DNA of 64,000 nt from Nitrosomonas sp. (GCA_024281825.1 JAMWZY010000002.1:62001-126000); one strand, 5' to 3'; shown: positions 38,876-49,792, counted from the first letter of the stretch. Program-made: numbers and translations. The notes: a model not told the origin generated them from the sequence alone.

Positions 38876-39533
38876 CATTATTCAAGGTATTGCAATTTAT
38901 GCCTTACCCGTTATTTTTGCCATTACTTTGCATGAAGCTGCTCACGGATATGCAGCAAAACATTTCGGGGACTTTACTGCACACAATGAAGGACGGATTA
39001 GCTTGAATCCAATTCGGCATATTGATCCTGTCGGAACTATTCTGGTACCGCTCTCATTATTTATCATTAGTAAGATTACGATGGGAGCAGGTTTTTTATT
39101 TGGTTGGGCGAAACCTGTCCCGGTTAATTTCTCCAATTTACGACACCCAAAACGCGATATGCTTTGGGTAGCTGTAGCTGGTCCGAGCGCAAATCTATTC
39201 ATGGCCATTCTCTGGGCAATAGTCATCAAATTGGCTATCACCATCCCTGACAGCAGTCTCGCTAAACCCGCAGTATTAATGGGAATTGCCGGTATCGAAA
39301 TCAACATTATTTTGATGGTGTTAAACTTACTACCACTACCACCTTTAGATGGCGGCCGAATGGCTGTGAGCTTACTCCCCAATCGCTTGGCATATCAATT
39401 CTCACGTCTTGAACCTTATGGATTTGTGATATTGCTGATCTTGATGTTTAGTGGCGTATTAGGGGCAATAATCGTCCCCATTATTACTTGGCTAAAAATA
39501 ATGATCGTATCATTTTTCGGATTATATATTTAA
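38868..39533 (+). CDS. M50 site-2 protease-like membrane metalloprotease
   Basis: About 221 aa with four to six membrane segments. The zinc motif HEAAH (ITLHEAAHGYAA, near 25) and the second ligand motif NLLPLPPLDGGR (near 150) define the site-2 protease family (YwhC-type). It cleaves unknown membrane substrates. I start at the ATG at 38868, which overlaps the end of yciO by 8 bp; the open frame could begin four codons earlier at a TTG. Confidence 0.9.
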   Translation: MDSIIQGIAIYALPVIFAITLHEAAHGYAAKHFGDFTAHNEGRISLNPIRHIDPVGTILVPLSLFIISKITMGAGFLFGWAKPVPVNFSNLRHPKRDMLWVAVAGPSANLFMAILWAIVIKLAITIPDSSLAKPAVLMGIAGIEINIILMVLNLLPLPPLDGGRMAVSLLPNRLAYQFSRLEPYGFVILLILMFSGVLGAIIVPIITWLKIMIVSFFGLYI

Positions 39534-39557
39534 CAATGTTGAGATTAGGAAAACATC

Positions 39558-40760
39558 ATGTTTGCTGATCGTGTTTTATCAGGTATGCGCCCTACGGGCA
39601 GCTTGCATTTGGGACATTACCATGGTGTCTTAAAAAATTGGATTCATTTACAGCAACAATATGAATGTTTGTTTTTTGTAGCTGACTGGCACGCGTTGAC
39701 AACACATTACGATACCCCAGAAATTATTGAACAAAATGTTTGGGATATGGTGATTGATTGGTTAGCTGCAGGAGTAGATCCATCACAAGCAACTCTGTTT
39801 ATTCAATCAAAAGTACCTGCACATTCGGAACTATACTTATTATTGTCAATGATGACACCACTGGGCTGGCTGGAACGTGTTCCAACCTACAAGGATCAAC
39901 AGGAAAAACTATCCGATAGAGACCTAGGTACCTATGGTTTTCTCGGTTACCCTTTGCTACAAAGTGCCGACATACTAATTTATCGCGCCAATCTAGTCCC
40001 AGTAGGCGAAGATCAAGTACCTCATCTGGAATTTACTCGAGAAGTCGCACGTCGATTCAATCATATTTATGGCAAAGAACCCGGGTTCGAAGAGAAAGCT
40101 GAACAGGCGATCAAGAAGCTAGGCTCGAAGAAGTCAAAATTATATGCCGAGCTACGTAACCTCTACCAGGAACAAGGCGATGAAAGTGCGCTGGAAGAAG
40201 CGCGTTCACTTTTAAATGAACAACAAAGCCTAAGCCTAAGTGATCGTGAAAGACTATTTGGATACCTGGAAGGCGGTGGAAAAATGATTATGGCAGAACC
40301 TGAGGCGTTGTTAACCGAGGCTTCTAAAATGCCTGGTTTGGACGGACAAAAAATGTCCAAATCGTATGACAACACGATCAGTTTTCGGGAAGACCCGACC
40401 AGCATTGAAAAAAAGATTCGCACCATGCCGACTGATCCAGCAAGAGTTAGGCGGAGCGATCCAGGGGATCCGAATAAATGCCCTGTCTGGCAATTTCACT
40501 CAATTTACTCCAACCACGATACGCAAGAATGGGTGCAACGAGGCTGTCGTAACGCACAAATCGGCTGCTTGGATTGCAAATCACCGGTAATCTCGGCCAT
40601 TTTGGCTGAACAAAATCCAATATATGAGCGAATTCAGAGATATGAAGAAGATCCAACACTGGTTCGTAATATCATTGCTGATGGCTGCGAAAAAGCGAAT
40701 AAATTAGCCGAAGAAACCATGCGCGATATCCGAGAAGCTATGGGATTAAACTACTCCTAA
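39558..40760 (+). CDS. trpS: Tryptophanyl-tRNA synthetase
   Basis: Class Ic synthetase, 400 aa. The HIGH motif is seen as GSLHLGHYHG (14-23) and KMSKS as GQKMSKSYDN (near 273). The long form has an insertion (about 180-255) rich in charged residues, as in other beta- and gammaproteobacterial TrpRS of about 400 aa. It lies 24 bp after the M50 protease with an AGGA Shine-Dalgarno, and before scpA. Confidence 0.97.
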   Translation: MFADRVLSGMRPTGSLHLGHYHGVLKNWIHLQQQYECLFFVADWHALTTHYDTPEIIEQNVWDMVIDWLAAGVDPSQATLFIQSKVPAHSELYLLLSMMTPLGWLERVPTYKDQQEKLSDRDLGTYGFLGYPLLQSADILIYRANLVPVGEDQVPHLEFTREVARRFNHIYGKEPGFEEKAEQAIKKLGSKKSKLYAELRNLYQEQGDESALEEARSLLNEQQSLSLSDRERLFGYLEGGGKMIMAEPEALLTEASKMPGLDGQKMSKSYDNTISFREDPTSIEKKIRTMPTDPARVRRSDPGDPNKCPVWQFHSIYSNHDTQEWVQRGCRNAQIGCLDCKSPVISAILAEQNPIYERIQRYEEDPTLVRNIIADGCEKANKLAEETMRDIREAMGLNYS

Positions 40761-40798
40761 GCTCCAGATCTTCCAGATCAATCGATTTATAATCTAAT

Positions 40799-41614
40799 AT
40801 GTATCCTGCCACAGTAGGCTTTATCGACCAATCTAAAACACTGGTTCCTGTTGCTAAAATCTGCGGCGAACCATTGCTAGAAATTCCACAGGATCTGTAT
40901 ATTCCACCCGATGCATTGGAAGTCCTTTTAGATACGTTTCAAGGCCCCTTGGATCTTTTACTTTACCTCATCCGTAAACACAATCTCAATATTCTCGACA
41001 TACCAATGGCTGAGTTGACCCAACAGTACATGCGTTATGTTGACACAATGTGTGCTGATCAATTAGAACTGGCCGCAGAGTATTTACTCATGAGTGCGTT
41101 ACTCATAGAAATCAAATCACGCATGCTACTCCCCGCAATGCCTAAAATACCTAACGAAGAAGAACATGACCCACGTGCCGAATTGGTCAGACGGCTACTG
41201 GAATATGAGCAAATCAAAAAAGCTGCGTTTCATCTAAATGAATTACCGCAAGTCGGTCGTGAGATTACCGTGATACGAGTATGGGTAGAACATGCGTTGA
41301 TCAATCACCCCCCCAATCTTCACATTGATGACCTTCGGCAAGCTTGGGAAACGATTCTTTCTCGCTCTCATATTCATCAACACCATCAAATTAAGCGCGA
41401 AACGCTATCCGTTCGTGCCTATATGAGTCAAATTATGCGCGATTTGCAAATACACAAACAATTGCAATTTCACGAATTATTCAGCCCCTCAGCAGCTGTC
41501 GCAGAAGTTGTCGTCACTTTCTTAGCGATTCTCGAACTTGCCAAAGCATTAGTGATAGAAATTACCCAATCTCAACCATTCGAATTAATTTATGTCCGAT
41601 CCATTAGCGATTGA
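40799..41614 (+). CDS. scpA: Segregation and condensation protein ScpA
   Basis: 271 aa kleisin that bridges the SMC heads with ScpB. The N-terminal domain shows FQGPLDLLLYLIRKHNLNIL (about 48-67) and the helix AAEYLLMSALLIEIKSRMLL, which binds SMC. The C-terminal winged helix is at about 215-265. Overlap with scpB by 23 bp suggests coupled translation. Confidence 0.95.
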   Translation: MYPATVGFIDQSKTLVPVAKICGEPLLEIPQDLYIPPDALEVLLDTFQGPLDLLLYLIRKHNLNILDIPMAELTQQYMRYVDTMCADQLELAAEYLLMSALLIEIKSRMLLPAMPKIPNEEEHDPRAELVRRLLEYEQIKKAAFHLNELPQVGREITVIRVWVEHALINHPPNLHIDDLRQAWETILSRSHIHQHHQIKRETLSVRAYMSQIMRDLQIHKQLQFHELFSPSAAVAEVVVTFLAILELAKALVIEITQSQPFELIYVRSISD

Positions 41615-42173
41615 CCGCACCAATACTGCGAATGAGACGCACGATCTCAATAAAGTAATCCAAATCCTGGAAGCAGCTTTACTATCCAGTCAAGAGCCTC
41701 TATCTGCGCAAGAGCTTAGAAGACTATTCAATCACGAATTTACCGCTTCTCTAATCACTGACCAACTGGAAAAAATTCGCAATAAATGGGCTCATTCCTG
41801 CATAGAGCTCGTTCAAGTAGCCAGTGGCTGGCGGTTTCAAGTTAGCCCCGAGATACAACCTTACCTAAATCGTTTATCATCGCAGAAAGTGCCGCGCTAC
41901 ACGCGCGCCGTTATGGAAACTCTCGCAATTATCGCCTATCATCAACCTGTTACACGGGGTGATATAGAAGAAATACGGGGGGTAAGCACTTCCGGTGCTA
42001 TTCTCAAAACACTAAGCGTACGTGGCTGGATTGAAACCGTTGGTCATCGGAACGTTCCAGGAAAACCTGCACTATTTGCAACTACAGAAAACTTTTTAAA
42101 TGACCTCAATTTACGTACATTGGAAGAATTACCGCCATTAGAAGAAATGAAATCTCTGATTACAATCGACTAA
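41592..42173 (+). CDS. scpB: Segregation and condensation protein ScpB
   Basis: 193 aa, two winged-helix domains. The block VMETLAIIAYHQPVTRGDIE with IRGVS (about 117-141) is diagnostic. ScpB dimers bind ScpA in the SMC condensin complex. It ends the trpS-scpA-scpB run and is convergent with the Cys-rich protein gene. Confidence 0.96.
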   Translation: MSDPLAIDRTNTANETHDLNKVIQILEAALLSSQEPLSAQELRRLFNHEFTASLITDQLEKIRNKWAHSCIELVQVASGWRFQVSPEIQPYLNRLSSQKVPRYTRAVMETLAIIAYHQPVTRGDIEEIRGVSTSGAILKTLSVRGWIETVGHRNVPGKPALFATTENFLNDLNLRTLEELPPLEEMKSLITID

Positions 42174-42247
42174 ACCTTGACATAGTGATACGCTTTATTA
42201 TATCGATGAATCAATTCCCAGCTAGTTGATTACAATTCATCCCATTT

Positions 42248-42613
42248 CTAATCTTTTTTGATATTAGCAGGCGGCTTGCAATAGAATCTTGCAGGAAACT
42301 CCGTGGTTTGCTTGCGATTCCGAACCACATCCCCTCCCTCCTTAACACATACCGCAACCGATCTATCCAAACTGGGAAAATACTCGTTAGAACCAGGTTG
42401 TGCTGAGGTTGGTGGTACCTGTTCTCGGATTCGTTTGCATAACTCTGGCTCAGTTGATTTGACAGGCGAGTCTTGCATTGCAGGTAATGGACACAGATTA
42501 CAAGGGTCCCCTGGGCATAAGCAACCTGTACATTCTGCATAAGCTGGTGAGAAAAAAATCACAAATACCAAGCTCCCAAAAAGCAATATAATATTTTTAC
42601 TAATAAACTCCAT
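42248..42613 (-). CDS. Unknown small secreted Cys-rich protein
   Basis: About 121 aa. A hydrophobic signal peptide (residues 1-26, FFSPAYA|E) precedes a dense cysteine cluster CTGCLCPGDPCNLCP, then three more cysteines, eight in the mature protein. This suggests four disulfides or metal binding in the periplasm. I start at the ATG at 42613, about ten bases after AAAAGGA; the open frame extends one codon to a TTG. I know no family for it. It is divergent from the coiled-coil protein across 126 bp. Confidence 0.7.
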   Translation of the reverse strand: MEFISKNIILLFGSLVFVIFFSPAYAECTGCLCPGDPCNLCPLPAMQDSPVKSTEPELCKRIREQVPPTSAQPGSNEYFPSLDRSVAVCVKEGGDVVRNRKQTTEFPARFYCKPPANIKKD

Positions 42614-42628
42614 CAAATAGTTTTCCTT

Positions 42629-42659
42629 TTAACAATCAGCTATCAGATTCTTATATAAT
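42629..42659 (+). promoter_or_regulatory. Possible sigma-70 promoter for the coiled-coil protein gene
   Basis: TTAACA (42629-42634) and TATAAT (42654-42659) separated by 19 bp, about 80 bp upstream of the ATG at 42740. The spacer is longer than the ideal 17 bp, so this is weak. Confidence 0.25.
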
Positions 42660-42739
42660 CTTTATTTACTTGACTCATCATCTGTCTCTTCTGTAACACA
42701 AAAACGAGATGATGCAGATTTTTATCGTTTCTAAAAAAT

Positions 42740-43117
42740 ATGAAAGATAATAAGTGTTATCAAAATTCTATCCACTTAAGGTTTTTGGGTCATTTCGTTT
42801 TACTATTCGTAATCATGATCCTATATTCTCTCAATGCAGCAGCGCAGGACATTGAACAATTACAAAAGAATGCTAGCGTTACTTATGAAAAAATGATGCA
42901 AGCCAAACAATCTGCAGAGAATCTAGAGAAAGATTTCATCTCGGCAGAAAAGAAATTGACTGAAGCTAAAGAAAAGCTCGCTATCGCTGAACGCGATACA
43001 TCCAATGCCAAAAAAAAATCGGATCAAGCTAAAATCATTTTTGAGCAGGCTGTAAATCGCTGGAAGCAAGCTTCCGATGATTTGGCCAATGAATGGGGAA
43101 AATCTGAAATTAAATAA
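42740..43117 (+). CDS. Unknown secreted or anchored coiled-coil protein
   Basis: 125 aa. A hydrophobic segment (about 14-35, ending NAAAQ) looks like a signal peptide or anchor. The rest (about 37-115) is one long charged helix rich in Lys, Glu and Ala, with heptad-like spacing (LEKDFISAEKKLTEAKEKLA), so a coiled coil. No known family recognised. It might be an envelope-spanning or lipid-tethered rod. Its divergent neighbour is also secreted, which hints at a shared envelope role but does not prove one. Confidence 0.7.
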   Translation: MKDNKCYQNSIHLRFLGHFVLLFVIMILYSLNAAAQDIEQLQKNASVTYEKMMQAKQSAENLEKDFISAEKKLTEAKEKLAIAERDTSNAKKKSDQAKIIFEQAVNRWKQASDDLANEWGKSEIK

Positions 43118-43139
43118 TCAGTAGAAAACGTAATCGAGT

Positions 43140-43577
43140 TCAAGACAACTCGAGTACCATGATTATATGAGGAATACCTGCTTCCATAAATTCTTTCCCG
43201 CACTTCTGGAAGCCAAATTTTTCGTAAAATTCGACAGCCGTTAATTGTGCATGCAAAGTTGCCTTTTTCATTCCAAGAGCTCGCATTTCCTGTAGTATTT
43301 TTTGCAACATAGCACTGCCAATTCCTTTTCTTCGCCATACTTTTAGTACCGCCATTCGCCCAACATGGCCATCGGGCAACAACCGTGCGGTACCGATTCC
43401 ATTCCCTTCAAAATCCTGTACCAGAATATGAGTACAGATCCGATCCATCGAATCCCATTCCATCGCTTCGGGAACATTTTGTTCATTAATAAAAACCGCT
43501 GAACGTATACTGCGTAAATTTGGCTCCTCGTTTCTCCAGTTGACAATTCTGATTCGATAAGGAAAACCGCTATTCAT
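43140..43577 (-). CDS. GNAT family N-acetyltransferase
   Basis: 145 aa. The acetyl-CoA binding motif A is seen as VGRMAVLKVWRRKGIGSAML (near 72-91), with the C-terminal AVEFYEKFGFQKCGKEF block. It resembles ElaA/YjcF-like acetyltransferases (AVFINEQNVPEAMEWD near the N-terminus). The substrate is unknown. It is the last gene of the hfq-to-purA transcript direction, 55 bp after purA. Confidence 0.9.
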   Translation of the reverse strand: MNSGFPYRIRIVNWRNEEPNLRSIRSAVFINEQNVPEAMEWDSMDRICTHILVQDFEGNGIGTARLLPDGHVGRMAVLKVWRRKGIGSAMLQKILQEMRALGMKKATLHAQLTAVEFYEKFGFQKCGKEFMEAGIPHIIMVLELS

Positions 43578-43632
43578 TAAGGTACATCAATCAAAAACAA
43601 CCACACAATAGCCTTTCAGAAAATGAACATTA

Positions 43633-44958
<1,326 letters not shown>

Positions 44959-46110
44959 TTAAATTCCTTTAACGATCCATTTACCTTTACTGAAAATCAG
45001 CTCTCTGTCGTAGTCATCTAAGACCTCGATGTTTCCCGGCAAATCGATTACTACAATTTGCCCTGATTTACGCAACGCCGCAATCTGAGCTTGCAATTCT
45101 TTATTGTGCATATCAAAAGGCGCCCTTATGCCTTTTGGATATTGCTGTGGCTTATTCAACCGAGACAATGCTTTTAAATCCATACTAAAGCCCGTTGCTG
45201 GTCTGGCTCGACCAAAAGCCTTGCCAATCTCATCATACCGTCCCCCCAAAGCTACTGCATTCGAACTTCCATATGTATAAGCCGCGAACACAATACCTGT
45301 ATGATAGTGATAACCACGCAAATCAGATAAATCAAAAGCTACTTTATCAACTGATATCTTCAAATCTCTCTCGATCGCAGAAAGTTCATCCAATGCTTTA
45401 CTCACTTCAGGATAGTCAGGCAGATGCTTAGCGGCCACTACCAAAACTTTTTTATCTCCATAGAGCTCCGGCAATAGCAGCAATGCTTCACGTGTAGTTT
45501 TTTTGAGCTTGCTCGACAATTCTTTTAACGAAGCAATGTCTTTTGCTTGCAGAACAGCAAAAAGCTCGGTTTCGAGTTCTGTAGATATACCACCTCGTTT
45601 AATCAATCCACGGAATACACTGACGTGTCCCAAATCCAAATGAATTTGATTGATACCAACAACGGAAAGACATTGCAACATCAATTGTTGAATTTCAAGA
45701 TCACTTTCTAAACCAGAATGGCCATATAATTCAGCACCAATTTGCAAAGGCTCTCGAGTTTGCGTTATTCCGAATGGTATAGTGTGCAAAATACTGCTGG
45801 CATAGCATAAGCGCGTTATCCCATCACAGTTCAACAAATGGGCATCTATACGAGCAGCTTGCGGCGTCATATCTGCGCGCAATCCCATCAAGCGTCCACT
45901 TAATTGATCAATCACTTTAAAGATGCGTAAATCCATATCGCTACCACTACCTGACAATAAGGATTCGATATACTCTAGCAAAGGAGGAATTACCTGCTGA
46001 TAGCCATGCACAAACAGCAAATCGATAATCTGTCGCCGCATCAATTCGACGTGACGCGCTTCAACCGGCAAAATATCTTCAATATACTCTGGAAGCAGCC
46101 AGTTACGCAT
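44959..46110 (-). CDS. hisZ: ATP phosphoribosyltransferase regulatory subunit HisZ
   Basis: 383 aa histidyl-tRNA synthetase paralogue without synthetase activity. It shows the class II motifs in reduced form (RADMTPQAARIDA near 78-90; GGRYDEIGKAFGRARPATGF near 291-310) and lacks the C-terminal anticodon domain. HisZ pairs with short-form HisG in histidine step 1, so a short hisG should exist elsewhere. It sits 40 kb from the his operon in the hfl-purA cluster. Confidence 0.95.
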   Translation of the reverse strand: MRNWLLPEYIEDILPVEARHVELMRRQIIDLLFVHGYQQVIPPLLEYIESLLSGSGSDMDLRIFKVIDQLSGRLMGLRADMTPQAARIDAHLLNCDGITRLCYASSILHTIPFGITQTREPLQIGAELYGHSGLESDLEIQQLMLQCLSVVGINQIHLDLGHVSVFRGLIKRGGISTELETELFAVLQAKDIASLKELSSKLKKTTREALLLLPELYGDKKVLVVAAKHLPDYPEVSKALDELSAIERDLKISVDKVAFDLSDLRGYHYHTGIVFAAYTYGSSNAVALGGRYDEIGKAFGRARPATGFSMDLKALSRLNKPQQYPKGIRAPFDMHNKELQAQIAALRKSGQIVVIDLPGNIEVLDDYDRELIFSKGKWIVKGI

Positions 46111-46145
46111 GATTCAACTTACTTGTCGCTAAAAAGAACATAAAA

Positions 46146-46334
46146 TTAACTGATGATGAGTAACAGCATTACCCCAATTAACATTGAAGTTAATCCAATA
46201 AATCGAATGTAGTTGTCATTAATTTCGATCATTTTCCTAAATGCTTCCCGCCAAGTGTGCGGAGACAAAAAAGGCAGCATTCCTTCTAAAATTAACATTA
46301 ATGCAATCGCGATCAGAAAATTTTCCCACATCAT
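46146..46334 (-). CDS. DUF2065 small membrane protein
   Basis: About 62 aa with two hydrophobic helices (about 5-25 and 40-60) separated by HTWREAFRKMIEINDNYIR. This is the DUF2065 (YjeT-like) pattern, and the gene occupies the same place downstream of hflC in enterobacteria and betaproteobacteria. Function unknown. Start uncertain: GTG, ATG and ATG lie consecutively, and I choose the first ATG. Confidence 0.85.
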   Translation of the reverse strand: MMWENFLIAIALMLILEGMLPFLSPHTWREAFRKMIEINDNYIRFIGLTSMLIGVMLLLIIS

Positions 46335-46397
46335 CACAACACACTTTACTCCATATTGTTACTTCATTCATTGAGAGAATGCATTCATACAAAAATC

Positions 46398-46448
46398 AAG
46401 AGGTTCTGCATTAAATCGAGTATTATCAACACGATCCCAGAACCTCTT
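46398..46448 (-). terminator. Long inverted repeat after hflC
   Basis: AAGAGGTTCTG and its perfect complement (11-bp stem, 46398-46408 / 46438-46448) flank a 29-nt loop with a further ATCG/CGAT pairing. Read on the minus strand, the stem is followed by GATTTTTG. It lies between hflC and the DUF2065 gene and may be an intrinsic terminator or attenuator of the hfq-hfl transcript. Confidence 0.55.
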
Positions 46449-46490
46449 TAAAAAATCAATAAACTAAATTTAGCTCTCAAAATCAAAAAA

Positions 46491-47375
46491 TTACTTTTTC
46501 TTCTCCGCTAAGCTCGGTTGTTTTAAGTACTTAAAGAAGTCAGAGGTAGGCTCAAGAACCATCATATCGCCTTTGCTCTTAAACGATTGCTTGTATGCAT
46601 CGATACTTCTCCAGAATGCATAAAATTCAGCGTCTTTCTCGAAAGCTGAGGCGTAAATAGCTGCTGCCTGACCATCGCCTTCACCCATTTTCTTTTGCGC
46701 TTCACGATAAGCTTCTGCTAATACAATTTCACGCTGTTTATCCGCATCCGCACGAATTTTCTCTGACTCAGCAGCTCCCGTCGAACGCAATTCATTGGCA
46801 ACACGTTTACGTTCAGCCTCCATCCGCCGATAAACAGATTCGCTCACTTCTTGGGGTAAATCAACACGCTTCAAGCGAACATCAACAACCTCTACACCAA
46901 TAGAACGCGCATCGTTGTCGGCTTTCTGGCGCATAATCTCCATAATTCTATCGCGCTCTCCTGATACCACATCATGTACTGTACGATTACCGAATTCATC
47001 ACGCAAACTTGCGTTAATAGTTTGCGCCAAACGCGTTTGAGCTAAACCCTCATCTCCACGTACGCTAATATAGTACTGCTTTACGTCAACAATACGCCAC
47101 TTAACAAAGAGATCAACCAAAACGTTCTTTTTCTCTGAAGTAATAAACCGTTCGGGTTCATCCGTATCCATCGTTAAAATACGTTTCTCAAAATACAACA
47201 CATTCTGTGCAATGGGAATTTTGAAATATAAACCGGGACTGGTTTTAACATCAATAACTTCACCCAATTGGAACAGAATCGCTTGTTGACGTTCATCAAC
47301 AATATAAATAACTGAGCTACCCAAAAAAACCAGGGCAACAATAATGCCCAAAAGACCTGATGAAAAATTTTTCAT
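46491..47375 (-). CDS. hflC: FtsH protease modulator HflC
   Basis: 294 aa SPFH/band-7 protein with an N-terminal anchor (about 6-25) and periplasmic prohibitin domain. IVDERQQAILFQLGEV and the FVKWRI block are typical. With HflK it forms a membrane cage that regulates FtsH. It begins directly after the hflK stop, indicating coupled translation. Confidence 0.96.
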   Translation of the reverse strand: MKNFSSGLLGIIVALVFLGSSVIYIVDERQQAILFQLGEVIDVKTSPGLYFKIPIAQNVLYFEKRILTMDTDEPERFITSEKKNVLVDLFVKWRIVDVKQYYISVRGDEGLAQTRLAQTINASLRDEFGNRTVHDVVSGERDRIMEIMRQKADNDARSIGVEVVDVRLKRVDLPQEVSESVYRRMEAERKRVANELRSTGAAESEKIRADADKQREIVLAEAYREAQKKMGEGDGQAAAIYASAFEKDAEFYAFWRSIDAYKQSFKSKGDMMVLEPTSDFFKYLKQPSLAEKKK

Positions 47376-48560
47376 TTATCGACTCTCCCGTTCACGGTTG
47401 CGAAAAGAATCCCGTGTTCTTGAATTGCTATCTGACACTATTTCTTGTGGTTGTGCAGTCTGCACACTGACGGGAGAAGACAGCGGAGATCCACTACTCA
47501 TTAACTTATCCAATGGCAAGTACAGCAAATTGTTACCATTTTTCTGATCGACAACAATCTTACTTGTAGAGGACAAAACTTGTTGCATCATGTCAAGATA
47601 TAAACGATCCCGAGTAACATTAGGTGCTTTGCTATACTCAGTCAGAATCTGCTCAAAACGACTCGCATCACCTTCTGCGCTTGCTATTACGCGTTGCTTA
47701 TAACCTTCCGATTCTTGAATTAACCGTGCAGCACTACCGACAGCACGTGGAACAACATCATTAGCATAAGCTTGCCCTTCATTTTTCTGACGCTCTCTAT
47801 CTTGCCCCGCTTTGACTGCATCATCAAAGGCTGCCTGAACTTGCTCGGGTGGTTGTGCATTTTGCATCGTTACCCTGTTAATCAAGATACCGATTTGATA
47901 ACGATCTAGTATTTTTTGCATTAATTGCGTAGCGTTAGCTGCAACTTGCTCGCGTCCTTCATACAAAACATAATCCATTTTACTTTTACCGATCACTTCT
48001 CGAATAGCCGTCTCAGCTGCCTGTAACACCGCATCCTCCGGACTACGATTTTTGAAAAGAAAATTTTCAGGGTCATTCAATATATATTGCACCGCAAATT
48101 GTATATCGATGATATTTTCATCATCCGTCAACATGAGCGACTCACGTAGTACTTTATTCTTTACATTACTACGGTAACCGATTTCTACTGTACGAACTTG
48201 ACTGACATTGACTAACTCAACCTTCTCAACGGGATAGGGCATATGCCAGCGTAAGCCAGCAGGCGTAGTATCGACATATTGCCCGAAGCGCAGCACAACA
48301 CCTCGCTGTCCTTCATCGACGATGTAAAATCCACTCGCAAACCACACCGCCAACATTAAGCCTATAATTAACGCAATACTTCCACCGCCATGCGGCTTGA
48401 ACTCTTGATTACGCTGATTTTGGCCATCATCTTTATGATTATCTTTTTTCTGACCGAAAAAATTGTTTATTTTTTTATTGACGTTTCGCAATACTTCATC
48501 CAAATCCGGCGGATTGGAACCACCCTTATTTTTCCCCCATTGAGGGTCATCTAATCCCAT
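47376..48560 (-). CDS. hflK: FtsH protease modulator HflK
   Basis: 394 aa. It has a soluble Gly/Asn-rich N-terminus (WGKNKGGSNPPDLDEVLRNV), one membrane helix (about 60-80), then SPFH domain (YIVDEGQRGVVLRFGQY) and a coiled-coil region to a low-complexity tail. Partner of HflC. The N-terminal HflK_N block distinguishes it from other SPFH proteins. Confidence 0.96.
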   Translation of the reverse strand: MGLDDPQWGKNKGGSNPPDLDEVLRNVNKKINNFFGQKKDNHKDDGQNQRNQEFKPHGGGSIALIIGLMLAVWFASGFYIVDEGQRGVVLRFGQYVDTTPAGLRWHMPYPVEKVELVNVSQVRTVEIGYRSNVKNKVLRESLMLTDDENIIDIQFAVQYILNDPENFLFKNRSPEDAVLQAAETAIREVIGKSKMDYVLYEGREQVAANATQLMQKILDRYQIGILINRVTMQNAQPPEQVQAAFDDAVKAGQDRERQKNEGQAYANDVVPRAVGSAARLIQESEGYKQRVIASAEGDASRFEQILTEYSKAPNVTRDRLYLDMMQQVLSSTSKIVVDQKNGNNLLYLPLDKLMSSGSPLSSPVSVQTAQPQEIVSDSNSRTRDSFRNRERESR

Positions 48561-48595
48561 AATAGTCTAGTCCCTATTGTATTCGTTCAAAAAAA

Positions 48596-49768
48596 TCATT
48601 GCATTGAGGCATGAACTTCGATTGTTTCTTTTGTACCAACAGCAGATTCTCTATCCATTTTCTTAGAATGTTCTAAAATTGATTCTGCCAATGCTAGTCT
48701 TAAAAAATCCAGACCATCGCCAGTCTTAGCGCTTATACAAATCCGGTTCATTCTACCATATTCATCGCGCACATACTTTGTCCCTGCAGCAATCAACGAA
48801 ACCATTAAATCACTCTTATTGAGAATCTGGATCTGCGGGATAGTATCTGCGCCTATATCTCTGAGAATCTTATTCACCTGATCAGCTTGCTCATTCCAGT
48901 TAGGGGCACTTGCATCTATCACATGCAGTAATATATCAGCTTGTACCGTCTCTTCAAGCGTCGCACGAAACGCAGCCACTAATGTGTGCGGCAAATCTCT
49001 AATGAAACCCACAGTATCAGAGACAATAACTGTCCCGGCTTCACTCAAATACAATTTTCGAGTGGTCGTGTCTAAGGTTGCAAACAGCTGATCGGCTGCA
49101 TAACTTTGCGCTGCAGTTAATTTATTAAAAAGTGTTGATTTTCCTGCATTCGTATAACCCACAATCGAAACGGATAATATTTTTGCGCGTTGCCTTTGTC
49201 GTCTTTGCACCGTTCGTTGACGTTGCAATGTCGATAATTTTTCTTTTAATAACTTGACACGCTTGCGAATTAAACGACGATCAGTTTCTAACTGTGTTTC
49301 ACCAGGGCCACGAAGACCAATTCCCCCTTTCTGCCGCTCCAGGTGGGTCCAGCCACGGATCAATCGCGTAGCAAGATGTTCGAGTTGCGCCAACTCAACT
49401 TGCAATCGTCCTTCATAACTTTTAGCACGTTGTGCAAAAATATCTAAAATCAAACTAGTACGCTCTACCACGTTACATTTCAAACGCACCGATAAATTAC
49501 GCTGCTGTGCAGGGGAAAGATCATGATTGAACACAACGAGCGCAGCATTCGTATTCGAAACGAGCTGCGCTATTTCCTCAACTTTACCCGAACCAATAAA
49601 AGTAGTTGCATCAGGGCGCGCTCTCTTGCCTTCTACGATTCCAGTAATAACAAGATTCGCACTTAATGCCAGTTGTTGTAACTCATGCAATCGGTCATGG
49701 TAATCATCATAACCAAAATCAAGATTGACAAGAATGGCATTGGTTAAATCTTTTTTTAATTCAAGCAT
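48596..49768 (-). CDS. hflX: GTPase HflX
   Basis: About 390 aa ribosome-splitting GTPase. The N-terminal HflX domain has GSGKVEEIA and NHDLSPAQQRNL; the GTPase has P-loop GYTNAGKST, switch DTVGFIRDLP and specificity motif NKSD. I start it at the ATG at 49768; a TTG at 49789, just after the hfq stop, is also possible. It lies in the classic hfq-hflX-hflK-hflC operon. Confidence 0.95.
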   Translation of the reverse strand: MLELKKDLTNAILVNLDFGYDDYHDRLHELQQLALSANLVITGIVEGKRARPDATTFIGSGKVEEIAQLVSNTNAALVVFNHDLSPAQQRNLSVRLKCNVVERTSLILDIFAQRAKSYEGRLQVELAQLEHLATRLIRGWTHLERQKGGIGLRGPGETQLETDRRLIRKRVKLLKEKLSTLQRQRTVQRRQRQRAKILSVSIVGYTNAGKSTLFNKLTAAQSYAADQLFATLDTTTRKLYLSEAGTVIVSDTVGFIRDLPHTLVAAFRATLEETVQADILLHVIDASAPNWNEQADQVNKILRDIGADTIPQIQILNKSDLMVSLIAAGTKYVRDEYGRMNRICISAKTGDGLDFLRLALAESILEHSKKMDRESAVGTKETIEVHASMQ

Positions 49769-49792
49769 ACTTGAGCCAATTGCACTCAAGCG

